Below, piece after piece: positions 1 to 12,450 of a stretch of 64,000 nucleotides of DNA. Below the pieces are notes generated by a model. The model did not search any database. It saw nothing but the letters and a program-made list of their open reading frames with translations, and was not told the origin of the DNA. The translations under genes were made by a program, and so were the position numbers. Every line of letters begins with the position of its first letter. Position 1 is the first letter of the stretch. Origin of the DNA: Nymphaea colorata (taxonomy: Eukaryota > Streptophyta > Magnoliopsida > Nymphaeales > Nymphaeaceae); assembly GCF_008831285.2 (NCBI RefSeq), contig NC_045142.1:21517354-21581353 (forward strand), written 5' to 3'.

Positions 1-586
1 AGTTTGATCATACACTCTGCTTGCAGATGGATTGGAGACTCCCATAAGGTAGGGTACTGGTGAAAAAGCGTGGATGCAGGGTTTTTGATTCTGGAGTTTG
101 TTATGTCCCAGTCAGACTATGTTAGGGTGCCAAGTAGATCTAAGTTGGAATTCTTTGTAGCCTACCATGATTTAATGGAGTGGTTGGCATTTCAGCGGCT
201 CCCATGGGCTGGAGGAACGCATGGTTTCACTGCATGAAAGAGGTTGATTAAGTGCCTCATGGATCTGGGGATCATGTTCTTTCAAGGAAGATTTTGTTCT
301 GGTGCATTGCAATCCTGTGTTTGAGGTAGTGAAAGTCTCGCATTGCTGCATTGATTTGCATTCTTCTGTTGAATGGTTGACTCCTTAAAGGTTCTGTGTT
401 GGTTATTTTTCTGTACATTTTTTTAATTTTGTTGAACAAATTGAGAGACTGCTCCTCCCAGCCATTTATTAAGCAAAGCAATTTTGAGCTCATATTTGAA
501 TCTAGGTTCCATTTGATAGCTTCAGATCTAAGGATCCGGAGTTGATTTTTAATACTTGGATCTTAGATCCAAGGATTTCAAAAACG
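1..586. other. Left edge, no gene recognised
   Basis: Mixed-composition DNA with no reading frame that resembles a known protein. Around 535-580 there are short inverted pieces of the type ggatcttagatcc, common in old plant DNA transposons. I see no promoter or RNA gene here. Confidence 0.5.
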
Positions 587-899
587 TGGTTTCTAGTATG
601 GGTGAACATGAGCTGAGTCGAGCCCAAGCTTGGTCAGCTCGAACTCCGCTCGCTTCTATATTGCACAACTCAGCTCGAATCAATTATATAATGTCAACTC
701 GAGCTCGGCTCAATCAAGCGTGTCAGAGCTCTAGCTCATTTAACTAGTATATAAGCATGTCGTTTATATGCTATGGCAAAATATGGCAGCGAGCATGCTG
801 CTGCTATGGAAGAGATGAAGCAGAGTATATGCAGAAAAAGAGAAATCATATGAGATATTTGGATTTTAAGTTTTGGGTTTTCAAGGAACTCTCGCTCAT

Positions 900-1930
900 G
901 CTCAGCACTGAATGAAGGTTTCAGATCGCTTGCTGGAACGAGGGTTTCATGAACCTGAAAGCCCTCGCTCCAGTGCCACCCTTTGCTGAGCGAGGGTTTC
1001 TGACTAATATGAAACCCCTTGCTGTTAGGCCTGGGCATCAGGCCGGCCGGCCGGTGGGCCCGATGGGCGTCTCAGCCGGCCCGGACCCGGCCCAGCGCGT
1101 GTCCTGCCCCTTTCCCCCACCCTCCCGTCGCGCTCCTCTGAGAGTCTGATGGAGGAGGAGGGGGGAGACAGAGGAGGAGGGAGAGGGAGAGGGAGAGGGG
1201 AGAGGGAGAGGGAGAGGGAGAGGGAGAGGGAGAGGGAAGGGAGAGGGAGCAGAGAGGAGGGGAGGGAGACAGAGGAGGAGGGAGACAGAGGAGGGAGAGG
1301 GAGACGGGGAGGAGGGAGAGAGGAGAGGGAGAGGGAGACAGAGGAGGAGGGAGAGGGAGAGGGAGACAGGGAGAGGGAGAGGGGAGGGGAGCAGAGAGGG
1401 AGAGGGAGAGGGGAGCGGGAGCAGAGAGGAGAGGGAGAGGGGGAACGGGAAGGGGGGAGCGGAAAGGGAGAGGGAGGGGAAGGGGGAGTGGGAGTGAGAG
1501 TGAAGAGGGAGAGCGGGGAGTCGGGACTCTGGAGTGGAGTGGAGAGGGAGAGGGAGGGGGAGCAGGGAGGGAGTGGAGAGGGCGAAGTCGGCCGGGCCGC
1601 CGGGCCGGCCTATCAGGCCCGGGTCCGGCCCGGGCAAAGTTTTCCACGGCCCGGACCCGGGTCCGATCGGGCCGGGCCCCCTTTGCTTTGCTGAGCGAGG
1701 GTTTCATCCCTCACTCACTGCGTACGAGGGTGTTTTGAAACCCTTGCTTGTTGGAGCAAGGTTTTGAAGAAAGAAACCCTCGCTCCAGCGAATGAGGGAT
1801 TTAGATTCCAAAGCTCCAGTGAATGAGGGTTTTATCCCTCACTCGCTGCGAGCGAAGGTGTTCTGAAACCATGTTTGTTGGAGCAAGGGTTTTGATGAAA
1901 CCCTCGCTCCAATGAGCGACCCTCGACTTA
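900..1930. repeat. Short dispersed repeat zone with GAGCGAGGGTTTC / GAAACCCTCGCTC motifs
   Basis: The motif gagcgagggtttc and its reverse complement recur many times, for example at about 930, 955, 990, 1693, 1775, 1820, 1875 and 1900. The 19-base string tttgctgagcgagggtttc occurs at about 982 and again at about 1685, on either side of the GC-rich/GA-rich core. The core may therefore have been inserted into, or expanded within, this repeat. The alternating orientation could form hairpins. No protein is encoded. Confidence 0.55.
1035..1680. repeat. GC-rich GGCCCGG blocks flanking a (GGGAGA)n purine tract
   Basis: GC-rich segments made of GGCCGG, CCCGGACCC and GGGCC words lie at about 1035-1100 and 1585-1680. 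Between them, about 1149-1580 is nearly pure purine on the plus strand (GGGAGA, GGAGGA and GAGACA units). The long open frames here translate only to Arg/Glu/Gly on one strand and Ser/Pro/Leu on the other, as a simple repeat does, and are not called as genes. Composition contrasts sharply with the AT-rich surroundings. A purine tract of this length can form triplex DNA (established for such sequences; not shown here). Confidence 0.8.
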
Positions 1931-2310
1931 GAGTGAGAGAGAGGGAGAGAGAGAAAGAGGCATACATTGATAGGCTTTTAGCAGCAAATGAGAAGGGCAA
2001 TGGTGGTATTAGGCATTTGGATGAGACGCTTTTCATTTGGACGAAGCATTGAAGAAGAAAAAGAAGAGAGAGAACCATGGGATGGCATGAAATGTGAAAT
2101 GGAAAAAACAAAATAACTACTACTTTTGCTCGAGGCGAGTCGAGCTTAAAACATTCGAGTTCAATGAATTTGAACTTGGCTCGACTAAAAAAAGAGTTGA
2201 AAAATGAGCTCGAGTCTGGCTCGTTTATTAAAATAGTTAGCTCGAACTCGATTTTGAGTCGAGGTTTAACGAGTCGTGCTCAGCTCGTTGTTCACCCTCT
2301 AGAAACCATG

Positions 2311-3000
2311 TTTGGTAATGCAAAGCTTGCATCCTTGCCCTCTCTCTCTCTCTCGGCCCTAACCATGGCAGTGTCTTTTTTTTTTCGATCTCTCGTCATC
2401 ATATGCAAAGGGCATCTTCTATGGTTGAGCTCTCTCTTTTCAGTGGTGGTGGCTGTTTTTTTTTTTTACTGATATCCTCTTCATCATCACAGACGAAGGG
2501 CATCTTTTGTGGGTGAGCTCTCTCTTTTCAAGTGTCTGCAGATATACTCAGGAGATGGTCAGGCAAGTCATCTCCCTCCCTCTGCCCCTCTCCCTCCCTC
2601 CCTCTATCCCTCTCCCTCCTCCCTCTCCTTCTCTCTCTCTGTCTGAAATCATCAACAGTGCTGATGGTTTTTATTTCTCTTTCTTGAAATCCTCAGGCTC
2701 ATCGAAAGTGTTGAAGTTCCCTGCACTTAGGAGTGTTAAAGGTAGTGTCTAAAGAGGGCTTGGAGCTCTCATCTCCATCGACTGAGCTTCAACATCTCTC
2801 TCTCTCTCTCAAAAAGCTATTTCTAAAACCATTGCATTGCCAACAGTTTATTTTCGTAGTGTTCTTTGGTGGAGAGAAAGGGCCATGGACAGCCAATAGT
2901 TTCAATTGCTTTTTGAAAGATTTTGAGAATCATTTCTTCTAGTTGGTTTTAGGTGGGGAGAAAGGGCCATGGCAGGAGATAGGTCGATAATGTGAGATTT
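2311..3000. repeat. Pyrimidine-rich low-complexity DNA with short internal duplications
   Basis: CT-rich runs lie at 2340-2355, 2575-2645 and 2795-2812. The phrase agggcatctt followed by gagctctctcttttca occurs near 2408 and again near 2497. The phrase gagaaagggccatgg occurs near 2873 and again near 2957. These look like remnants of two old tandem duplications of about 85-90 bp. No gene is recognised. Confidence 0.45.
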
Positions 3001-4280
3001 GCGCAAGTGATCAGACGGGGGTGGCTCGATTTCTAATCCATGGATTTCACTCCACACAGATTTGAAATTTGTGGATTAGAGATCCACGGTTTGTTTTGTC
3101 GTGGATCTTCTGAGTAGATCCAACCTTGGCCGAATCTCGTCTCAATCATCATTTGTCAGGCTGAGACCTATGAAACAAGTCTGTGGTAGTTCAAAACTAT
3201 CCAAAATCACCTACTCGATTGACAAGCATAGCTTTAGTAGCTGCTTTATCTGCCTAAAGTCGTGTGGACCAGAAATTAATAAACAAATAGGAAGCAAGAG
3301 CTTCCGACCCAACAGACCAATGAGACTATCCAATCCAGCGGGCTTTGCGGGATGCTCATGCTGGATGCCTGACTTAACTAGAGCTCGACTTGAGCAGTAG
3401 CTCATGCAGGAAAGTTCGACACCTCTCGTGCTTGACTCCGATCCAGAAGTTCTCGCGAAGAGAAGAAAATACTGCCTCTGTCTTTGACCGCTTTGCGAAA
3501 TAGAAATCCCCTCTAACGTGGTCTGGGCCTTCCACGAGGACTTGTCTTGAATCTATGTCTTCAAAGCCTTTGTTTCGGAAGCCAAGCATTGGGAACCCCA
3601 ATTTTGATCTTCGGAGAACGGGAGCTGTGGAGAGGTTCCAATGCAATGTCTGTTGTTTCAAGCTCTTCATCGAAGTTTCCGTCGATACATCTTTCTCTGC
3701 CAAAAGGACCTTTCTCTGACACAGGTCTCTGGTTGAGCATGTGGAATCCACTCACCATCTTTTTCCATTCGTGAAAGAGACTTGAAAACTGTTCGGTTTT
3801 TTCGCTCGGTCCTCTCGTAGCCTTGTGGCATTGGAAAGGACTGGGTAAACTAGTGCTTCTTCGACCAGATCTAGGGCTGGATACGAAAAATTGTATGTCA
3901 TTAGTACTTTTGAAAAGACAAAACAAAATAGCAATTCTTTAGGAATTCGGCAGGCATGAGTGATCCTCGAGTCTGTGGTTACCTCTGAATGAAGGGGCTT
4001 GAGTTCCAGAAGTCTCATGTTCTATCTTTTTCTTTTGGCAAGGTGGTGCGTGCTATCTGCTCAGGAAGCGGCCAGGCGATAGCTACAGGAAAGCTGGTAA
4101 TCCATGCTGCAAGGGAGGGATGATTTGATAGGCCCTTCTGCCAATTCTCCGTACCAGCTTCTTCTACATATACTGCAGTTGAAGCACCTAAAGGTTCTGA
4201 GATCCAAAGTAATCAAACACGGCCTAAGGTTTCTCTTGTGGATCTAATTTGAACTAAATTCCTTCTATTTTGAACAAAGT
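3000..4280. other. Unassigned region with open frames but no recognised product
   Basis: Several medium-length frames overlap on both strands (for example plus 3101-3400, minus 3374-3751 and minus 3561-3926). None has a domain, signal peptide or family signature I recognise, and they overlap one another. Inverted pieces such as aatccatggatttc against gaaatttgtggatt near 3040-3085 suggest transposon ends. I do not call a gene. Confidence 0.4.
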
Positions 4281-5660
4281 TTTGACTATGAAAACGTGAC
4301 GCAATTCATGATTCACGGTAATTAGCTTCCGCACCTTTTTACAGTAATAACACAAACATATTTGTGGATTCTTTGTTGGGGTCTTCTTTTTGCTTACGAT
4401 TTCAAACTAATGCAATCTTATTGCAATTTATCTACGCACTGTGTTTTTTAATTTAAACGGCAAAATGAGCCATGAAGTAAAATTCCTATTTTAAAAAGTG
4501 AAATGTTAGATGAAGTCATAGAAAGTACTTTTGTGATAAGAGGATCGTATTAAAACAAAGAAATCAGCTTGGCTCCCCATATTAGTGGATGTTGGATTGA
4601 AATCTGTATTTGATAGTTTTTACGAAAAGCATGTTATTTAAAAAAATATGAAGTGGTCCACTTTTAAATTATAGAAAAGGTAGGCTTGGAAATGAAGTTT
4701 TTTTGGAATTTATTTAACGCACCAAAAACGTTTTTTCTTTGAAAATGCTTTGCTTTAGTTTTTTGTCAAATGCAATAAATGAACATGTTTGACACATAAT
4801 TACTGACAAACATTTGATCCAGAGAATATCTTTTAATAAATAGGCAACAACAAAATTATTAGGAGAAATTAAATGGTGTTTTCCAAATTCTCCTGTCTTT
4901 TTACAGAATGTGAAGGTGTTGGCATACTTAACACATTTTTTTTACTTTGAATCAATTCATTTTTTATAAATAAAATTACGAATCATTTTAATTCCATATT
5001 TTTAATTTTCCTTTTTTTGATGATCCGCTACGTTATTATATCGTTGATTTTCTTTGTTCTACATTGAAACGATTAAAATTTAAAACTATGTAAAATACAT
5101 TTTGTAAAATGTATATTTCTATCACTTGACATGATAAATTTAGGTCGAGGAACGTGGGTCAGTGTTACTAATTATTAATATCATTCCGCATCAGTGGATG
5201 TGGGTTGAATCGGTGATCTTGCCAATACATTGCAAGGCTAATAATTATCATGTTTCTTCTTTTTGTCATATTTAAAATCAATGAAATTAGTTTGAATTAT
5301 TCTTTAATTAAAATTTAAAAATAAGGTGACAAACCGATACATCCCATGTTTTCAAAGGAACACCATCCATGGAAAACAATTGGATATTGCAACACATGGA
5401 GCATAGGTATGGTTACCTGTATTTTTATTTGGATTTGGTATTTACTGATGAAGTCAAAGTAACAATGAACCCAATAAATTGCGAGCATTATATTTGGCCT
5501 TGGGGGAAGAATAACAGTTATAAAAATCCAGCTCTGGCCAATAGTGACAAAGGCACTAAGCTAAACTTTACCCAATGGGCTATACAGATGTCATTGGTAA
5601 TTTGCTTATTTCACTTTCCATCCTTCAAGGCTACAGCAAAAGAAGAATGAAGACATTCTT
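4280..5660. other. AT-rich intergenic DNA
   Basis: AT-rich DNA with frequent stops. One open frame (plus 5369-5650) has no recognisable family and no convincing exon signals. Gene-wise this is the downstream side of the minus-strand demethylase exons at 5663-6912, but I could not find a further terminal exon here. Confidence 0.45.
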
Positions 5661-5662
5661 AC

Positions 5663-5860
5663 CTCAATAATTTGCAAGGAAGAAAATCCAAACATTTTAA
5701 GTCCATCAAGACTTCCCGGGAGTTGCAATGGTGGCAGGTTCTGCACTTCGAGGCCTTGTAACTTTTCTATTTCTACATTAAGCCTCTGACACACCAAGTC
5801 CCAGCACTTTCTAGGAGAAGCATGCATAAAGACTTTAGTTGGATTGTCCTCAACTGTAAC
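5663..5860 (-). CDS. JmjC-type histone demethylase, FYRC exon
   Basis: An internal exon of 198 bp (66 codons) on the minus strand. It is bounded by a clean acceptor (atatgacag before GTT at 5860) and donor (ATTGAG then gtaaga at 5662). The translation contains the signature of the FY-rich C-terminal domain: a KCWDLV stretch, the run NLPPLQLPGSLDGLKMFGFS, and an ending FSSLQIIE. In plant JARID1-like demethylases of the JMJ14/JMJ18 type, FYRN and FYRC together follow the JmjC catalytic domain and a zinc finger, and help direct the enzyme to chromatin. The exon itself is intact in frame with good splice sites. I did not find the JmjC catalytic exons or the final exon in the window, so this is a gene piece or a gene split by the satellite. 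Related FYR-domain proteins are an alternative. Confidence 0.75.
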
Positions 5861-6630
5861 CTGTCATATTACATTCACAGGTATATAAATTTCAAGAACG
5901 ACCACCAACAGTAACCAAAATAATGTTTACCTAAATAGGGTTATGGCAGTCAAAATATAGGACATGGAACTTGAGAAAGGAAGGAAAATCTTGATGAAAT
6001 CAGAGGCCTAATTAATCATACAAATACATTCAGATTCAAGCTTCCATTGGTCTAGCCAAAAAGAGCCGGGTTCTATCCAAACTTGGTATAATTAATGAAG
6101 GGATAAGGTTTACCTAGCAAAATTATTTATACTATGCAGCCATTAATTTTTAATCAGGGCAGTTGGATAAATACAGAGCTGCTACTTTGAATAGTTACTC
6201 CCAATTCCAAACCTGAATACAGATTCCACAGCTTGGATGAGTCTATGAACATGTCAAGCATTGTAATAAGCTGGTATATGGTGCTCTCATTGTGAACATA
6301 GAAAAAGTGTCCCCATAGATAACTCCATTAAAGGTTAAGAAGACAATGTCCACCATTTCCTTAGTGATAAGCTTTAAAAATGTGATGCCTTAATTAGTTT
6401 AGGAATCAAATGAGTTGCCAGCTTACCTTAAACATGAGCCCAAGCAGTCCAACATCAAATACTTTCGAGGTATAGCTACAAATTTGTGTTGTATCAAGTA
6501 TATCAAAGAACATGACACAACTCTTATATCCTACAGAAAGTTGGCAACAGTGACCCTTTATCATCAACATATATTAACTCAAAAGGTGAACCAAGGACAT
6601 CATAGGGGCACACGAAAAACATAAGCATAC

Positions 6631-6912
6631 CTTTAGGAAATATGGCTTCCTTACTGCACCATAGCTTTTGAGGAACAATAGAGCCAATTTCTATTGGCAC
6701 AGGTTCATGCAATGTCTTTTTCAATATGAAAGGTACAGGTATTCAATCCAGAGGCTGGACACACAGCCACAGTTGAATTGGATTTGTTTTCATTCATTAC
6801 AGTACATGTGCATGAAGTAGTTTCTTTGATATGCACTTTATCTGATGATCGACAAGAAGATGGCTTCAAAAGCTGCAGATTGACTCCAAAATGTTTTTTT
6901 GCTTTACAACAT
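6631..6912 (-). pseudogene. JmjC-type histone demethylase, FYRN-start exon with a frameshift
   Basis: Upstream (minus-strand) partner of the FYRC exon. The 3' part reads IEIGSIVPQKLW, then CSKEAIFPKG, and ends at a donor (CCTAAAG then gtatgc). This matches the first half of an FYRN domain, where plant genes commonly split after PKG. The 5' part (about 6741-6912) is open in another frame. It reads KAKKHFGVNLQLLKPSS and then a Ser/Thr/Asn-rich linker, consistent with the low-complexity segment before FYRN. The two frames meet at an A5 run near 6716-6720, where one base too many breaks the reading frame. This is either a real pseudogene mutation or a sequencing or assembly error at a homopolymer. 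The second half of FYRN was not found between 5861 and 6630. The exon's far end abuts the satellite at about 6913. Confidence 0.6.
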
Positions 6913-6916
6913 GCAC

Positions 6917-9900
6917 CTTTTAATTGAATGTGGTTAAATTGTTGTTATATTCATATTGAATGATTTAGTGGATTGAAACCACAAGTTTGTATGAAAATGA
7001 ATGAGAGCACATAGTTAATCTAATATATTTCGTTGTTACAATGTCTATAATGAATGATTTAAATGATTAAAATCACTAGTTTATATGGATACAATTGAGA
7101 CCAATGCATTTGTTTGATCCCTTGTATCTAATCCAATGATTTTAACTTCTTATTACATCTATAGTGAACGATTTAAGGGATTGAAATCACAACTTCCTAT
7201 CAATACGAGTGGGATTTAGGTGATTCATTTGACCACACTTATTTAACTAGATGTGTTTATGTTCTTGTTACATCCATATTGAATGATTTAGTGGATAGAA
7301 ATTACAAGTTTAAAAGAAAATGAATGAGATTCAAGTGATTCATTTGCTCACTTATATTTAATGTAATGTGTCTCACTTGTAATTACATCTATAATAATGA
7401 TTTAAATGATTGAAATCACAAGTTCATATGTATATGCATTAGTTAGAAAGTGTAGTTAATCCAATCAGTTGAACTTGTTGTTGCATCTATAATGAATGAT
7501 TTAAGGGAAAGAAATTACAAGTTCGTATGAATAATAGTGGGATTTAATTGATTCATTTGATCACGCATATTAAATTGAATATGCTTAACATGTTGTTAAT
7601 TCATATTGAATGATTAGTGGATTGAAATCACAAGTTAAATGATAACGAATGAGATTCAAATGATTCATTTGCTCAATCACAAAAATATAATGTGTTTCAC
7701 TTGTTATTACATCTACAATGAATGATTTTAATGATTGTAATGACAAGTTCATATGGATACAAATGGGATCTATGCATTAGTTTGATCATCCGTAGTTAAT
7801 CCAATGAGTTCAACTTGTCGTTACATCTCTAATAAACGAACAAAGAGATTTAAATCACAAGTTCGTATCAATACGAGAGAGATCTAATTGATTCATTTGA
7901 TTGCACACATTTAATTGAATGTGGTTAACTTGTTGTTAAATTCACATTGAATGATTTAGTGGATAGAAATCACAAGTTTGCTTGAAAATGAATGAGATTA
8001 ACTCATTCATATGATCCCTTATAGTTAATCTAATATGTTTTGCTTGTTACAATGTCAATAATAAATGATTTAAATGATTAAAATCATTAGTTTATATGGA
8101 CACAAATGGGACCAATGCATTTGTTTGATCCCTTGTTTCTAAAATCCAATCAGTTTACCTTCTTGTTACATCTATAGTGAATGATTTATGGGAATTAAGT
8201 GATTCTTTTGTTCACGCATATTTAATTGAATGTGCTTAACCTGTTGTTACATCCATATTGAATGATTTAGTGGATATAAATCACAAGTTTAAATGATAAT
8301 GAATGAGATTCAAGAGTTTCATTTGCTCGCTTATATTTAATGTAATGTCTCGCCTGTTATTACATATATTAAGGATGATTTAAATGATTGAAATCACAAG
8401 TTCATATGTATATAAATGGGATCTATGCATTAGTTACATCCCTTGTTGTTAATCCAATTAGTTGAACTTGTTGTTACATCTATAATGAATGATCTATGGG
8501 AAAGGAATCACAAGTTTGTATCAATATTAGTTGGATTTAATTGATTCATTTGATCACACATGTTAAATTGAATGTGCTTAACATGTTGTTAAACCATATT
8601 GAATGATTTAGTGGATTGAAATCACAAGTTTAAATGAAAGAGAACGAGATTCAAGTGATTCATTTGCTCAATCACAGTAAACATAATCTGTTTCACTTGT
8701 TATTACATATATAACGAATGATTTAAATGATTGCAATCACAAGTTCATATGGATACAAATTGGATCTATACATTAGTTTTATCCCTTGTAGTAAATTCAA
8801 TAAGTTGAACATGTAGTTATATCTCTAATGAACAATCTAAGACATTGAAATTACAAGTTCATATCAATATGAGAGAGATTTAATTGATTCATTTGATCAC
8901 ACATACTTAATTGAATGTGGTTAACTTGTTGTTTCTTTCACATTCAATGATTTAGTGGATTGAAATCACATGTTTGTATGAAAATCAATCAGATTCAACT
9001 CGTTCATATGATCCTTTATAGTTAATCTAATATGTTTCGCTTGTTACAATGTCTATAATGAATGATTAAAATGATTAAAATCACTAGTTTATATGGATAG
9101 AAATAAAACCAATTTAATCCCTTGTATCTAATGCAATGAGCTTAACTTCTTGTTACATACGTAGGGAACAATTTAAGAGATGAAATCACAAGTTCCTATC
9201 AATGCGAGTTGGTTTAAGTGATGCTTTGATGACGCATATTTAATTGAATGTGCCTAACTTGTTGTTACATCCATATTGAATGATTTAGTGACTGAAATCA
9301 CAAGCTTAAAAGAAAATGAATGAGAATCAAGTGATTCATTTGCTTACTTATATTTAATCTAATGTGTCTTACTTGTTGTTACATTGATAATGAATGATTT
9401 AAATGATTGAACCACAATTTGTTTATCTCTTTTAAATAATCCAACGAGTTTAACTTCTTGTTACATCTACAGTGAACGATTTAAGGAATGAAATCACAAG
9501 TTCCTATCATTACGAGTGGAATTTAAGTGATTCTTCGATCAAAAAAATATTTAATTCAATGTGCTTAACTTGTTATTACATCCATATTAAATGATATAGT
9601 GAATTGAAATCACAAGATTAAAAGAAAATAAATGAGATTCAAGTGATTGATTTGCTCACTCATATTTAATCTAATGTGTCTCACTTCTTATTACATGTAT
9701 AATGAATGATTTTAATGATTGAAATCACAAGTTCATATGTATGTAAATGGGATCATTACCTTAGTTACACCCCTTGTAGTTAATCCAATCAGTTGAACTT
9801 GTTGTCACATCTATGATGAATGATCTAAGGAAAAGAAATCACAAGTTTGTATCAATAGTAGTGGGATTTAACTGATTCGTTTGATCACACATATTAAATT

Positions 9901-10330
9901 AAATGTGTATAACATTTTATTAATACATATTAAATGATTTAGTGGATAGAAATCACAAGTTTAAATGAAATTGAATGAGATTCAGGTTATCATTTGCTCA
10001 ATCACACTAAATATAATGTTTTCACTTGTTATTGCGTTATAATGAATGATTTAAATGATTGCAACCACAAGCTCACGTGGATACAAATGGGATCTACACA
10101 TTAGTCTGATCCTTGCGGTTAATCTAATGAGTTGAACTTGTAGTTACATGTCTAATGATTGATCTAAGAGATTTAAATCATAAGTTTGTATGAATGCCCA
10201 AGAGATTTAATTCATTCATTTGATCACAAATATTTAATTGAATGTGGTTAACTTGTTGATGCATTCACATTGAATGATTTAGTGGACTGAAATCACAAGT
10301 TTGTAAGAAAATGAATGAGATTCAACTCAT
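6917..10330. repeat. Satellite block A, first copy
   Basis: This part of the array matches about 12660-15870 monomer by monomer, including private variants such as gaaaccacaag, gaaattacaagttcg and the loss of half a monomer near 9405-9435. The offset falls from about 5.76 kb to about 5.52 kb because the second copy lacks about 230 bp near 14830. The match runs to the left end of the array, so the array boundary is itself part of the duplicated block or its breakpoint. Confidence 0.75.
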
Positions 10331-10339
10331 TCATATGAT

Positions 10340-12450
10340 CAAATGAATCAGTTGAACTTGTAGTTACAGCAATATGAATGATCTATGGGAAAGAAATCTC
10401 AATTCGTATCAATAATAATGTTATTTTATTGATTCATTTGATCATGCATATAAATTGAATGTGAATACGACGTTGTTAATCCATATTGAATGATTTAGTA
10501 TATTGAAATCACAATTTTAAAGGAAAATGAATAAGATTCAAGTGATTCAATTGCGCAATCACAATAAATATAATGTCACTTGTTATTATATATAAAATGA
10601 ATGATTTAAATGATTGCGATCACAAGTTCACATAGATACAAATGGGATCTAATATTAGTTTGATCCATTGCAGTTAATCCAATGAGTTGAACTTGTAGTT
10701 ACATATCTAATGAGTTGATTCATTTGATCACACATATTTAATTGAAAGTGGTTAACTTATTGTTACATTCACATTGACTGATTTAGTGAATTGAAATCAC
10801 AAGTTTGTATGAAAATGAACGAGATTAAACTCATTCACTTGGTCACTTATAGTTAATGTAATATGTTTCGCTTGTTATAATGTCCATAATGGATGATTTC
10901 CATGATTAAAATCACTAGTTTATATGGATACAAATGGGACCAATACTTTTGTTTGGATCCATTGTATCTAATCATGTAGGTTTAATTTCTTGTTACATCT
11001 ATAGTGAACGATTTAGGGGAATAAAATCACAAATTCTATCAATACGAGTGGGATTTAAAGACGCTTTTGATACGCATATTTAATTGAATGTTCTTAACTT
11101 GTGTTACATACATACTGAATGATTTAGTGGATTGAAAACAAAGGTTTAAAAAAAATGAGTGAGATTCAAGTGATTGATTTGCTCACTTATATTAAATCTA
11201 AGGTGTCTCGCTTGTTATTACATCTACAATGAGTGATGTAAATGATTGAAATCACAAGTTCATATGTATATAAATGGGATCTATGCATTAGTTAGATCCC
11301 TTGTAGTTATTTGAATCAGTTGAACTTGTTGTTACATCTATAATGAATGATCTGAGGGAAAGAAATAATAATTCTGCATCAATAATAGTGGGATTTAATT
11401 ATTCATTTGATCACGCATGTTAAATTGAATGCGCTTGACATGTTAATCCATATTAAATGATTTGGCGGACTGAAATCACAAGTTTAATTGATAATGAATG
11501 AGATTGAAGTGATTCATTTGCTCAATCACAATAACTATAATGTGTTTCAGTTGTTATTACATCTCTAATAAACAATGTAAGAGATTGAAATCACAAGTTT
11601 GTATCAATACGAGAGAGATTTAATTGATTCATTTGATCACACATATTTAATTGAATGTGGTTAACTTGCTTTTTATTCACATTGAATGATTTAGTGGATT
11701 GAAATCACAAGTTTGTATGAAAATCAATGAGATTCATCTCGTTCATATGATCCCTTATAGTTAATCTAATATGTCTTGCTGTCACAATGACTATAATGAA
11801 TGATTTAAATGAACAAAATCACTAGTTTATATGGATACAAATGGGACCAATGCATTTGTTTGATCCCTTGTATCTAATCCAATGAGTTTAACTTTTTATT
11901 ACATCTATAGTGAACGATTTAAGGGATTGAAATCACAAGTTTGTATCAATACGAGTGGGATTTAAGGAATTCTTTTGATCACCCATATTCAATTGAATGT
12001 GCTTAACTTGTTGTTACATCCATATTGAATGATTTAGTAGATAGAAATCACAAATTCAAAAGAAAATGAATGAGATTCAAGTAATTCATTTGCTCACTTA
12101 TATTTAATGTAATGTGTCTCACTTGTTATTACATCTATAATAATGAATGATTGAAATCACAAGTTCATATGTATATGCATTAGTTAGAACATGTAGTTAA
12201 TCCAATCGGTTGAACTTGTTGTTGCATCTACAATGAATGATTTAAGGAAAGAAATTACAAGTTCGTATGAATAATAGTGGATTTAATTGATTATTTTGAT
12301 CACGCATATTAAATTGAATATGCTTAACATGTTGTTAATTTATATTGAATAATTTAGTGGATTGAAATCACAAGTTTAAATGATAACGAATGAGATTCAA
12401 GTGATCCATTTGCTCAATCACATAATTATAATGTGTTTCAGTTGTTGTTA
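10340..12450. repeat. Satellite block B, first of three copies
   Basis: This part shares private variants with 17030-18970 and 19030-20560. Examples are gacgttgttaatcc (10468, 17147 and 19165), agtgattcaattgcgcaatc, and the truncated monomer with atgttaatccatattaaatg. The three copies imply at least two rounds of multi-kilobase duplication after the nine-mer had formed. Confidence 0.75.

Larger units (their letters stand above)
587..2310. mobile_element. Composite non-autonomous element with terminal inverted repeats
   Basis: The two ends mirror each other. From 587 the plus strand reads tggtttctagtatgggtgaa and on into GAGCTGAGTCGAG. The reverse complement of about 2270-2310 reads tggtttctagagggtgaaca and on into CGAGCTGAGCACG. 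Inside each end lies a 140-180 bp zone rich in GCTCGAG/GCTCGAA motifs (600-740 and 2130-2290). This organisation, with long imperfect inverted ends, subterminal repeated hexamers and no transposase, fits a non-autonomous TIR transposon. I could not define a clean target-site duplication, so the superfamily is open (hAT-like is a guess). The interior is nested: a GAGCGAGGGTTTC repeat zone, which in turn contains GC-rich and GA-rich low-complexity DNA. Confidence 0.5.

Noticed and set aside
1038-1707. Long open frames (up to ~210 codons) across the purine tract
   Set aside because: They translate to monotonous Ser/Pro/Leu or Arg/Glu/Gly and exist in several frames at once, as expected of a GGGAGA-type simple repeat.
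3374-3926. Overlapping minus-strand frames of 121-125 codons
   Set aside because: They overlap each other and a plus-strand frame, with no domain or composition to favour any one.
5369-5650. 93-codon plus-strand frame as a gene
   Set aside because: No family signature, no exon context, and it lies in AT-rich DNA opposite the downstream side of the demethylase exons.
6230-6330. Second half of the FYRN domain on the minus strand near 6.3 kb
   Set aside because: A short frame reading FFYVHNESTIYQL looked faintly similar, but it lacks convincing splice signals and the conserved LLGPLFK ending.
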